Origin: Lasioglossum baleicum
Lineage: Eukaryota > Arthropoda > Insecta > Hymenoptera > Halictidae
Reading direction: 5' to 3'
NCBI RefSeq assembly: GCF_051020765.1
Contig: NC_134944.1
Location: 2,728,001 to 2,792,000, forward strand
Length of the DNA stretch: 64,000 nt
Part shown: piece by piece, positions 10,801-22,700 of the stretch
How positions within the stretch are numbered: the first letter of the stretch is position 1
Layout: each line of letters begins with the position of its first letter
Made by a program: the position numbers and the translations under genes
The notes under the pieces: model-generated
Seen by the model: the letters and a program-made list of their open reading frames with translations, nothing else
Database searches by the model: none
Told to the model about the DNA's origin: nothing

Positions 10801-13800
10801 TAAAAGAGCTCAACGGTTGAGCGTTTTACAATTTATAGGATACAGACGAATTGAATGATGTTAAAACTGTTTTGAATAATGCTATGGTAATTTTTACTGG
10901 CGCCTCACAGTCATCGTTCGAGTGCAAAGGGTTCTATAGTTCATATTTTTTCGGAGAGGATTAAAAGAGTCTTCTTTCTATCGCGTGTATTAAGAACTTG
11001 ATTTCGTTCGTTTAGGAGATGAACGGCAACTCAAAGTACTCTTCGGCATCGCCGTTTTCGCCTCTGCAGCCGGAGCCACTCGACGAGAAGTCATTTTACA
11101 ACCCCTTCACCGTGGACCTGTCCCTGACCGATACAAATCCGCCCACGACAGGTACAGAATCCTTTTGTCCCACAGTATTTTGTTGGCACGTCCAGCTGGC
11201 ACTGTTTCATCGCTCACAAATACTGTCTCGCGTAATATCTCTGCTTATTTCTGCTTTCAAACATTTACACGCGACTGTCTGTCAACAACCAAGGACTCGA
11301 GTCACAGTTGTTTTCTTACCAAGCTTACTATTGTTTTTGCTGCTTCTCGATCGTTGCTTTCCAGCCGTGAGCGTAAGATTGTTGTACTGCCGCGAACGGA
11401 TCAGATAAAATCGATCGATAGCAAATTGTTAGCACGATCTCGGGCCTAGATCTTTTTTCCTGTCGATGATCCGCAGCGAGTGCGTCGACCCAGCAAGCTT
11501 TCATTTGGCAAACGTAATCGATCTTATTCAATCGAGACCGCTCTGCCTCGTTCTTTTATATTCTATATCGAAAATAAACAACGACCCGGACCTCTTTGCC
11601 AATCTTTATAACGATTACAACAATGCATAGTTGAAATGAACTTCGGTTTCATCTTTCGACGAGAAAATTAGGCGAATTACTCGGATTCCGTTCTTTGAAA
11701 TACACCGTTTCCGAATTTCGTATTTTCTCACGTTCATTTGCGTTATCTTAACGAGTGCATTGAACTTTTGTATTGTTCTTGATAAAATCGTGCAGCTTCG
11801 ATTAAACAATTTAAAGCATTATCTGACGGTCATCTTTGATCGCAATGCGCTAATATCGCAGGAATTCCGAACAGTCTGCAGAAATATGAATGTTCAGCAT
11901 TTCTCGCGGAGATTAGAGCACGCAGGCATCGCCTAACTGCACTCCGGAGGGTTCTTTATCAGTAGATTATACGGATGCCTGTGCATTCGTGGCGCGAGCT
12001 AACTATTAAACAGTTACGCAACACCTCTATTAAGACTTTGATCGAATTCACGAATGCATTCAATTGCACATTTCAGACAGGAATCATTACCGGTGCAACG
12101 GCAAAGATTGCAGCCACCAGACCGAGGTGAAAAAGATCTATTTGCGCGAAGTAGCTGTAGGCACCGATAACGATTTTCCGGCCGATAAGTATCGATCGTC
12201 GATGGTCGAAAAATCTCGTCGGACAACATTGGATCCGGATACTGAGCGATACAACAATCACCACGCGAGGAATAATAATTACGAGCCTGTCCCGGTGCCA
12301 TTAACCACTAACAAACGCAATCACAGCCATAACAAGCAGCCCTCGATCGGCAGATCGGGCTACCCTAATAGACAGAGCTTCGCTACTAACAAAGAGAGCA
12401 AAAGCTACATGAAGGAGCAACGAATGACAGAGTGCATGCAGATCAACGGCAAAGAGAAGATGGTCAACAGCCAGAGAGAAACGGAGACCACCAGAATCGA
12501 CAACGAAGGGAACGAGTACACGCCGGTCCCTGTTAAACAATTGATACAGGAGTTCGAGAAAACATGCAGACCCATTCTCCAGTACAAGCAGATCAGTCCC
12601 AAGGTCATCCCGATCGTGCAACATTGTCCTTTGGACAACGACTTGACGCGGTTCTTCGAGACACGCACCTCTGTCAAGTACAACGCTGAAGAGGATCACA
12701 GGAGGTAAGATGGAATTAGTGTTGAAAAATATTCGACTATTCCATAAAACAGTAAAAATTGATCGGAGCCGATCGATAGCCGAAAAACGATTGATAACAG
12801 AATTGTTCCACTGATTGGCTTATCATTGTTATTATTTTATTCCTTTCGTTATCTACGACACTACCTGCCACTTAAAAATTTGTATCGGATTGCTGTTATC
12901 TCGCATCGATAATTAATGGATAATCGACGTATGTAGATTCGCGAAAATCAAACTTAAAAATGTGTAATCCATGTAGAAACATAGAATTTCCAAGTAGAAA
13001 CGGCGAGCAATGAGCAGACACGTCGAGTAGCTTGCGAATGCATACGAAAGATCTTTATTAATCTTTTATTTGATTGACGATAGAATCGTTTATTTGTGAT
13101 ACTGTTCTCGACTAAACGCTCCCTACGATCTTAGAGTATAATCTTTGGACGGAATTATCGCAGATAAGATTGCGGTGTCATTATTTCCGCTAAGAAAGTA
13201 GGCACGGTAGATATGTAAAGTTTCGACAATTTTGAACCTTATTTTTGCATGATGAAATATCTTCAAAACTAAATTGACATTCTTAGACACGTTCCATCAC
13301 GTTGAATCCGTTCATACACGCAGTATGTCTACTATTTAAATTAAACAATTCGTCTCCCTTCCAACTATCATAACAGAGCCAGTGCTCAGCAAGCATACGA
13401 GGACAGCATGAAGCTGCAGGACCACCGTAACAACGGATACGTGTCCACGGACGACACCGAGTACACCAGCGACGAATCCGACTCCCAGAACGATTATGGC
13501 AGCGAGGAGATCATTTACCGCGAGAAATCCGAATCGTCGAGCGCTATGAACGGCGAACAAGATTACTCGTCCATGTACCACGAAGAATATTCCTCGAATC
13601 GACGCCGATCGGTCACGTCTCAAGAAGTCGAGAATTTTTGCAACAACGGCGAAACGAAATACGTCAACACCGAATCCGACGTGCCTGTCGAGGCGAAATC
13701 GTACTTGCTGTCGATGCTAGCCTCGCAGGAGGATATCCTGAAGACCATCAAACACCTGCGAAACACACCTGTCTTGGATAATTTGTTGCAAGTCTCGCCG

Positions 13801-15030
13801 GACTTTAAGTTGGACGAGATTTGCGAGGAAGATGGCAAGTTGCTTTGCATGCGCCATTTTTAGTCCAGTCAACGAAAAGTTGTAGAGGGAAATGGAAGGA
13901 ACACAATTTTCAACTTTGGGTCTTTGTTTGGACTAGTTAGGAGGTAAACGTACTAAAGTTCCTACTCCTAGAAGGTGAGCAAGATGCAGGAGGTACGTAG
14001 AAGGTCCCCTTTTTCGGTTTTCCGCTTATATCTCGGAAACTGTGAGTCGTAGCGATAAGACCATTCTATACAAAATTAAAGCTGACAAAATATGCGATAG
14101 GATTGATTGGATTCAGTTTTTCGCTGTCTCGCATAGTTCCCGAGATGTCCGCGCTCAAAGTTCACTAATTGTGAAAAAGAAGAGCCTTATTTGACTAGCT
14201 AACTCTTCAGCACAATTAGTGAACGTTGAGCGCGGATATCTCGGAAACAATGCGTCTTAGCGGTAAGATCATTCTATACAAAATTAAAGCTGATAAAATG
14301 TGCCACAAAATTGATTCGATTCAGTTTTTCGCTATCTCGCATAGTTTCCAAGATATCCGCGCTCAAAGTTCACGAATTGTGCTGAAAAGTTAGCTAGTCA
14401 AATAAGGCTCTTCGTTTTCACAATTACTGAACTTTGAGCGCGGATATCTCGGAAACTGTGCGAGATAGCGAAAAACTGAATTGAATCGATCTTATGGCAC
14501 ATTTTGTCAGCTTTAAGTATACAATGGTCTTATCGCTAGGAGACATAGTATCCGAGATATAAGCGGAAAACTGAAAAAGGCACCCTGCTCACCTTCTAGG
14601 AGTAGGAACTTTTAGTATGTTTACCTCCTAACTAGTCCAAACAAAGTCCCAAAGTTAAAAATTGTGTTCCTTCCATTTCCCTCTACACCCCCCTTATGAG
14701 CATTCATTGACTGAACTATTTATCGTTTTACCGCTTTCCCTGCTTTCTCCCCACATACATCTCTTCATACAGGAATAATATTATTCTACATATTGATGCA
14801 CGATTTAATTTGATCTTATTTATTTTGGTGGTAATTTCTAATGGTAATTGTGTTTTCCGTTTGCAGCTAAAAAGCTCTACGAAAACAATACGTACTCGGG
14901 ACCGAAACTCGGCAGCGTCTGCACCCTGGCGAACTATAATACCGCACCCCGTGGTTGGGATCAGTCGCTGACATACTACCGACCAATCAAATTCGAGAAA
15001 CCACAGGAAGTTGTATATTCCGACTTTTAG
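7886..15030 (+). CDS. Synaptopodin-2-like / CG1674-type Z-disc protein (5' end not resolved)
   Basis: Visible exons: about 7886-8164, 8748-8832, 8911-9090, 9183-9223, 9753-9912, 10487-10605, 10839-10886, 11016-11151, 12077-12704, 13377-13834, 14867-15030; from 8748 onward they give 672 residues in one frame. The family links actin and alpha-actinin at muscle Z-discs. Support comes from two related short blocks: GQSMYVNRKKRSVKWIHDG (exon 8911-9090) and GAEIFAKRRKRSEKWVVD (across 9912/10487), which match the GAxLFAKRxxRxxKYVVD signature of synaptopodins. The rest is low-complexity, Ser/Asn/Glu-rich, with poly-hydrophilic segments in exon 12077-12704, and ends in a conserved-looking tail YRPIKFEKPQEVVYSDF. 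The first listed exon has no in-frame ATG, so an upstream start exon is missing; an internal ATG at 8915 (MFASSYFY) may start a shorter form. The last intron (13835-14866) has a GC-AG donor and carries a foldback element. Confidence is good that it is a gene, moderate for the family name. Confidence 0.8.
8416..8534. mobile_element. Short MITE, AGACTGCGGAT family
   Basis: A 119-bp element in an intron of the Z-disc gene, bounded by TA and ending in GACTGCG (left) and CATCCGCAGTC (right). It is one of four complete copies of a TA-flanked family in this window. Confidence 0.65.
13861..14718. mobile_element. Foldback MITE, TAGTYCAG family, copy 1
   Basis: An 858-bp element with long, nearly symmetric arms. 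Ends are TAGTCCAGTCAACGA and TCATTGACTGAACTA, consistent with TA target duplication (Tc1/mariner type). The interior repeats a block containing TCGGAAAC and GATATCCGCGCTCAAAGTTCAC in alternating orientation, so one strand could form a very long hairpin. It lies 26 bases inside the GC-AG intron 13835-14866. Open frames inside it are products of the repeat, not genes. Confidence 0.85.
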
Positions 15031-15398
15031 GTATAGCGTACTTAATTAAACGAACGCACTTGGTATGTTTCTGACAGTGTAAATACTTTGTTTCTCTTTC
15101 GATCATTTCGCCGATTGTTTTGGTTGTCTCCTTATTTTGTTAATTCGTTTCTTGCGGTGATTTATCGTCGAACGACAATAAAAGAAATCCTCGTGAAACC
15201 GTTCGAGTTCTATGTTGAACGCCATACGTACATACGTTACATGTTATTATGTATACATACTCGCATATGTTGAGGCTTCGTTTTGTTTGATTTACCTACC
15301 TCTCACACTCATTATCGAAATGTTGATTTTTATTTATGCCGCTGACAGTGTTACTGCATTTTACTTTATAAAGTATTAATATTATATATTATTATATG

Positions 15399-15404
15399 AA
15401 TAAA
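15399..15404 (+). terminator. Candidate poly(A) signal of the Z-disc gene
   Basis: AATAAA about 370 bases past the stop codon, followed by a T/G-rich stretch (TGTTGTTTTC), the usual downstream element. Confidence 0.55.
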
Positions 15405-15708
15405 TGTTGTTTTCATAATCTCCGCCGCACTTATTCGTTCTCTGCGTTCGACCCGGCGCATTGGCCATTCATTTGTTAATCTTCAGCAAAGTTAATGCAT
15501 TAATAGTAAAATTTCATTACACCCATAGTTAATCCTCATCCCTTCCTCATTTCGCGAGCTGAATTTGTCCCTCGGCAGTTGACACAGTGGTAATACTGAT
15601 ATAATCATCGATGAAACAACAAGCTACTATTTCTCTACGTTCTTCTATTCCAATGTTCTTCCCAAACTCTTTTTACTCGCGGCGCACTTTACAGCAAATG
15701 AAATACTA

Positions 15709-16384
15709 TACACAGTAAGGAACATAACTGATTCCACACACTTTAAATCAGAATAACTTTTATATGAATGGACCAAACGACTTCAATTTCTCTGTAAGGC
15801 TAAAAGAATTATTTTAGTAAATGACGTCTAATACATAAGCTGAAAAAATGCATTTGGTCGGAATTGTGAAAAACAATACTAAAAATTGATTTTCACTACT
15901 TTTTTAGCTGGCCCAAGAACGAAAATTTAAAAAATGTGTTTTGTCCACTGGTATAAATTATATACGCTTTGAAAATTTCATTGAAATTGGTTAATTGGTT
16001 TACGAATTATAAACGATCAAAAATGGTAAAATTTGCCACTTTATGGTACACTACAAATTACCACTTTTGATCGTTTATAATTCGCAAACCAATTAACTAA
16101 TTTCAATGAAATTTTCAGAGCGTATATGATTTATACCAGTTGACCAGACACATCTTTCGAATTTTCGTTATTGGCCCAGCTAAAAAAGTTGTGAAAATCC
16201 ATTTTTACTATTGTTCTTCACAATTCAACAATTTTCACAATTCACAATTTTCAACATATCTTTTACACATCATTCACTAAACTAAATCTTCTAGCCTTAC
16301 AGAGAAAATCCAAGTCGTTTAGTCCATTCATAAAAAAGTTGTTCTGATTTAAAGTGTGTGGAATCAGTTATGCTCCTTACTGTA
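15709..16384. mobile_element. Foldback MITE with CAGTAAGGA ends
   Basis: A 676-bp near-palindrome flanked by TA. The left end contains CAGTAAGGAACATAACTGAT and the right end is its complement with a few changes (ATCAGTTATGCTCCTTACTG). Both arms carry TTCCACACACTTTAAATCAG, and the centre pairs TTTGATCGTTTATAA with its complement. It has no coding capacity. The TA flank and terminal sequence suggest a Tc1/mariner derivative. Confidence 0.8.
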
Positions 16385-16797
16385 TAAGTAAGAAATATAT
16401 GCATATATTTTCGTAGCTAATTATTTTACTGATTTATATCGAGAATATTCTTTCATATTTTACTCATTTTTTATATAATAATTTCGCGACGTGTTTCGCA
16501 TTAAAAAGACAATAGTCGGGGAGCTCCGGCCAGATTTACCGACAAACAACAGAACAATATAGAAGTTATTTCGGAAAAATTGTGTCAAATTGATACGAGG
16601 AACGGACGAGGGTTAATGTAAATCCGTCTAGATATACATATATTGATATGCAGTCGATAGAACGATAACGTCTTATCTTCTCGTTTCGACGCAGTCGCAG
16701 TGACAGCGGCGTGCTGTCGGTATAGTATAAATAAGTAGAGATGAAAGAACGATTGCGTCCTTAGTCAGTGACCGACGGTAACCGGCACGACCCCGCA

Positions 16798-19700
16798 ATG
16801 TTGTGGCTGGAATTTCTCCTGCCTTTTCTCTTCCTGTGCTCTTATGGAGGAGCGGCGAGCATACCGAAGCAAACCAGAGCCGGAAACTGTGTGGTGAGTG
16901 AATAAATCTGGGTTAGGTTCCGATCCAAGGCTTTACTAGAATATTACAATTGTATTAATTGTAATCTATGGCCGTTGCCAAGACACCCGAGCTTCGGATA
17001 AACAAACGTCTGTAAAATCATTGAACATTTTTCTCGCTGCTGGAATCACTGTAGATACAATGCTCAAAGCTTCCCCTTTACAACGAAAGGGGGTGAAAGC
17101 TGCACCGCTACATTTGAAATAATACAAGGTGTCTATTTACACCGTCAGAACTTCCCGTACTTGTTGTACTCATTTTTCTTCTATAAAAAAGCAAGAAAGA
17201 TCGAAGCTTCAATCTTCGAAATAAATTGTTTAATGCGTTTACAGACGACGAAATTCGTAGCGTTTTCGAGGTTTCCGCCTGCCGTATCGCGCACAAATAT
17301 CGTAGAGAAAAATGAACGACGGTCTGCGAAAGTGGAGGCTTATAGAGGCGAACCTAGAGTACTATCTTTTTTAAGAAAATTATTGTAATTCAAATATTGA
17401 CAATTTTTAGAGAATCGGGAATTTAATGTTCAAATACTTTTAGAACCAATGCAGATATGTACACTCCTCAAAAGAATTAAGGGATCACTTGTGTGAACCC
17501 CGAAAAATTGTTCCCACTTTACGGTTTTCCCACTTACGGTACCGTGCGCCGTACGTGGCGCGCTAACTTCTGCAAAGCACTAACTTCAAACACAGCTGCC
17601 ATAGGTAAAAAATTGTCGCAACGAGTTCATGGGGTACTCGATCGAATCGGCAGAATCTCTGCTTCAATCTGACGTTCGGATCATGGTATTACGATAATTT
17701 CCCGCCGAGATACAGCGAGTTAAAGGAAAAATGGAAATTGTGTGCATTGTTTAAGCATATTTTCAGAGACACCTGGTATATCGAAATGTTAATGAAATTG
17801 AAAAAACAAAAGGAGTGCCTTGAAGAGAAAGAAACGCTCTTTCTATTGCTTTTGTTGCACGAGATTCTACAATAATTTTTTCGCTTTCTGGAGCCAGTTA
17901 AAGTTAAAAAGCCCATATTTACTTCAATGTTGAATAACTCGAATAAGAAAGATCGCACAATATTCAACAACCACACAATTTACACAGGAAAGACAGCCCT
18001 TCCAAATGATATTAACGCGATTTATCAAAAAAATTTGTTGCTCCCCGTGTGATGTTCCAAAGTTGCACAAAATTTTTGTTAACCGTCAATGTTGTCTTCA
18101 TCTCGCTATAACTTTGTAAAAAAGCAACATAGCAACAATTTGAAACAGAGCATCTGAAACTAGAGGTTTTAGGCTTCCAAACCATTGTTTAACGATATCG
18201 ATACGGCAATTTTTGACGGAGTTATGATCACGTAAAGTGGGAACAATTTTTCGGGTTCGCACAAGTGATCCCTTAATTCTTTTCAGGAGTGTAGTAACAA
18301 TACTAAATGGAAGTATATTTATTGCAGACATGTCACGAAGTGGATAAAACAAAATTGAACATTCATCTGGTAGCTCACACGCACGACGACGTCGGCTGGT
18401 TGAAGACGGTCGATCAGTATTTCTTCGGAAGTATGTTCATTGAAAGCGTGATAGACATTTCGATAACGATCTAGGCGATGTTAATCATTCGTCGATTTTC
18501 TTTCAAGGTCGGTCAAAGACGCAACTGGCAGGCGTACAATATATTTTAGATAGCGTTGTACAAGCACTGTTGGCGAATCCGGAGAGAAAGTAAATAGAAA
18601 GTTTGAATCATTTTATTGAACTCTAGGTTTATTAGATTTCATGAGTTATGATACGAAATTAGGTTCATGTACGTGGAGACTGCTTTCTTTTGGAAATGGT
18701 GGGAAAGACAAACTAAGGAAACCCAGCAAATTGTGAGGGACTTAAATAGGCGAGGCCAATTGGAAATTATCGGCGGTGGATGGAGCATGAACGATGAGGC
18801 AGTCACACACTATCATTCCCTCGTGGATCAGTACACCTGGGGATTCAAGTAGACATGACTGAATTGCAATAATTGCTAACATAACGAAGCAAGAACGATG
18901 AATGTACTTATTGTTCGTGTGGAACATGTTTACAGGCGACTCTACGACGTGTTTGGAACTTGCGGGAGACCTCGTATTGGCTGGCAAATAGATCCGTTCG
19001 GTCACTCTAGAGAGCAAGCATCGATTTTCTCGCAATTAGGATTCGATGGCCTGTTCTTGGGTCGTATCGATTATCAGGACAAACAACAGAGGCTCAGAAA
19101 CAAAACTATGGAGTTCATCTGGAAAGGCAGTCCGAGTTTGGGTAATTATTAAATGTTCGGTTGAGTAGCAAGTTCATTGAAGAGTGTTCAAATGTTGCAT
19201 TCTGTGGTCAACACTTTTTCCCGGCTAATCTAGCAAATTGAAAATTGTTTCTCGAACTTCATTGCAGGATCCAAAGCCGACTTGTTCACAGTCGCCATGT
19301 ACAACACCTACTCCCCGCCCCCTGGATTCTGTTTCGATGTTTTATGCAGGGACGAACCCATCAACGACGATAAGGATAGTCCAGACTACAATGTTCCCGA
19401 TAGGGTGAGTTTTCATTGTCCTGCACTGAGCTTTAATAAATCGCATGATTCGGTAAGTACAACGTTTTGCGATCCTTCATCGATAGGTGGAGAAGTTCTT
19501 GGAGTATGCTAAGGAACAAGCGTCGCACTACAGAACCAACAACATTATACTGACAATGGGCGAGGACTTTAATTACCAACAGGCTGAGATGTGGTACACT
19601 AACTTGGACAGACTCATCAAGTAACGCGTAATTCTTTAAACGTTCTCTGGATGCGCGACTAGTTACTAATCTTTCAATGAATTGGGTAGATACGTAAGGG

Positions 19701-22700
19701 AACTACGCCCCGACGTGAACATATTCTACTCGACGCCATCGTGCTACTTGAAAGCTGTGCATGATGCTGACCTACAATGGTCAACGAAGGATGATGATTT
19801 CTTCCCATACGCCAGTGATGCTCATTCTTATTGGACCGGCTATTTCTCATCGAGACCAGCTGTCAAGTACTTCGAACGAATGGGCAACAATCTTTTGCAG
19901 GTAACGTATGTCGTTTAATTATTCATTTCTCTGATTGAAATGAATCGAAACATATTCGCAGCATATTCGCTTGGTGAATTGATGATTCTGCGCTGATTAT
20001 GTTTGTACAAACTTTGCTGAGTATGTTTGTACAAAGGTTGCTGAGTATGTTTGTACAAAGCTTGATCGTGGAAGAAGCTTATGAAACCGTGCCAGAATTT
20101 GCAGCTTATATGCTTGGTGAATTCATGAATCTGTAGAACCTCGATTATGTTTGTACAATCTTTGCTGATTGTGAGTATGTTTGTACCAAGTTGAATCGTA
20201 GCAGAAGCAATTAAAACCGTGCCAGAATTCGCAACATATTCGCTTGGTGAATTGATGATTCTGCGCTGAGTATGTTTGTACAACCTTTGCTGAGTATGTT
20301 TGTACAAAGCTTGATCGTGGAAGAAGCTTATGAGACCGTGCCAGAATTCGCAGCTTGTTTGCTTGGCGAATTCATGAATCTGTAGAACCTCGATTATGTT
20401 TGTACACACTTTGCTGAGTATGTTTGATCGTGGAAGAAGCAATTGAAACCGCGCCAGAATTCGCAGCTTATTTGCTTAGTGAATTCATAAATCTGTAGAA
20501 CCTCGATTATGTTTGTACAATCTTCGCTGATTGTGAGTATGTTTGTACAAAGTTGGATCGTAGAAGAAGCAATTGAAACCGTGCCAGAATTCGCAGCATA
20601 TTCGCTTGGTGAATTCATGATTCTGCGCTGAGTATGTTTGTACAAAATTTATAGAAGAAGCTGACGAAAACATTGTTCTGTTCCCAGGTGACCAAACAGC
20701 TGTCCGTGTTGACTAATTTCACAGGACACGATACACAGTTGGAGCGTTTCAGAGAAGCGATGGCTATAATGCAGCACCACGATGCAGTCACTGGAACCGA
20801 GAAGCAATTCGTTGCCAATGATTATGCTCGCATATTGTACAAGAGCATGGAGACAGGATCAAAGACAGTGGCCACAGCAATGAGGTAGTACAGAGAATTT
20901 TAAGTTTGTCAACGAATTATACATATTTCACTGAACCAGTGTGCACAGGATCACACTATTCAATCGAATAATTGTTAGTATTATCGACACTGTTGCACAG
21001 CAAATGGATGACCGACAACCAACAACGCCAGGAGCCAGTTATGAAAATGTTCTCTTGCATGCAATTAAATATCAGCTCGTGCCCGCACACAGAGAATCAG
21101 AACTCGATACTCACAATCTATAATCCTTTAACATTCGAGATTAACACGCCGATTCGGGTTCCTGTCACAGAAGCCACCTACAGAGTTTTGAATCTAGCAG
21201 GTATATATATGTACACCATAGAAAATGCATTACACTTAATAAAAATGTGTAACAACGTTATTTCTTTCTATTTTAATACATTTTTGTTTTTGTTCTCTTT
21301 CCAAGACTCCAGTGTGGTTGCCTCGCAATTGGTTCCTGTTCCAAAATCTGTTCAACAAATTCCTGGACGAGAAAGCATTGCAACGCACGAGCTTGTATTT
21401 ATGGCGAAGGTGCCAGCTCTGGGATATCACTCTTGGAAAGTGGAAAGACTAGCCGATGCCTCTGAATACATAGCTGCTTCAAAGGGTCCCATCAGTACCG
21501 AGGTATTAACGATTATCTCAATCCTAGAAAGATTACAGGAATCTGCAAAAATATCGATTAATTACACTGTCCAACACCAAAATTCCACAACTACTGTTGG
21601 GTGGTTCTTATAGAGTTTTTCGCGCTGATTCCGAATCTGTTTTTAATTTTTTCCCTATACGCACAGTCTTTGCGGAACATGGCTTTGAAAAAAAAAACAT
21701 ATTTTTCAACTTTTAACAAATATTGTGGTGTTATCATAAAAGATATTGAATTGTTCTCTATAGCAAAAGATTCTGTAGACTTTCCCGAATACAGCGATAT
21801 CAAATATTAAGACAGTATAAATATGTTTATTATGATAATACATTATGATTGTTTAAACATGTTATATTTTGCTTTCTGGTTCGAAAAAACCGTCGACGTT
21901 TCAAACTTCAACGGGTGGCTTCTCAAGATAGAAGTCTGCTCTATCGAGTGGTATAGTTCGTTTTTCCGCTGAACCCTTATTGTTTGAGATAAATTCAAAA
22001 ATATCCTGAAAAGTTGCTGCAAAAGTGGTGTCTCTCCGTCTTTAATGATTGTTTAAACATTCATAATGTATTAGTATTAGATATCACTGTATTCGGGAAA
22101 GTCTACAGAATCTTTTGCTGCAAAGAACAATTCAATATCTTTTATAATAGCATCACAATATTTGTTTAAAATTGAACGATGTTTTTTTTTCAAAGCCATG
22201 TTCCTCAAAAACTGTGCGTATAGGGAAAAAATTAAAAACAGATTCAGAATCAGCGCAAAAAACTCTATAAGAAGGACCCAACAGTAATTAGGGAACATAA
22301 AAAAAAGTTGAAATTTGTTGGACAGTATTATTGAGACCATCCATTAGAGGATATTGGTAATATGTTATTTATCTAATCAAGACTTGATTCAAGTTGATCA
22401 GTCTTTTTCGAGATTGAGGAAAGTTCTGTTTATGCAATTCTAATATATTTATAGCTTTTCGAAATCTATATCGATGAAGACGGACAAGCTGTCGTAACCT
22501 GGAAGAAGGAGAAGGGCATGAGCCTCGCTCAATCGTTCCACTATTACGAGGGGAAGACAGGAAATAATGAGACACCTACAAATAGGTCTTCAGGTGCATA
22601 CATCTTCAGACCTAACGGATTGGCCCCGAAGGTCTTTTTCAAATCGGCGGATCACAAAGTGTACAAAGGTAACCATCGACGTCTATGTGCTGCACAATTA

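Larger units (their letters stand above)
15031..16797. other. Intergenic region between Z-disc gene and alpha-mannosidase
   Basis: Holds the 3' UTR of the Z-disc gene, a foldback element at 15709-16384 and, from about 16500, the promoter and 5' UTR of the mannosidase gene. No other gene is visible. Confidence 0.6.

Noticed and set aside
19915..20645. 175- and 83-codon minus-strand frames with repeated CTNIIEVLQIHEF phrases
   Set aside because: They are translations of the minisatellite in mannosidase intron 8.
19957..20660. Possible CRISPR-like array
   Set aside because: Units are about 120 bp, diverged and in an animal intron; no short direct repeats with unique spacers.
21591..22340. Frames resembling each other at 21601-21810 and 22077-22340, and again at 46900-47536
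   Set aside because: Arms of the CACTGTCCAAC foldbacks; no transposase motifs.
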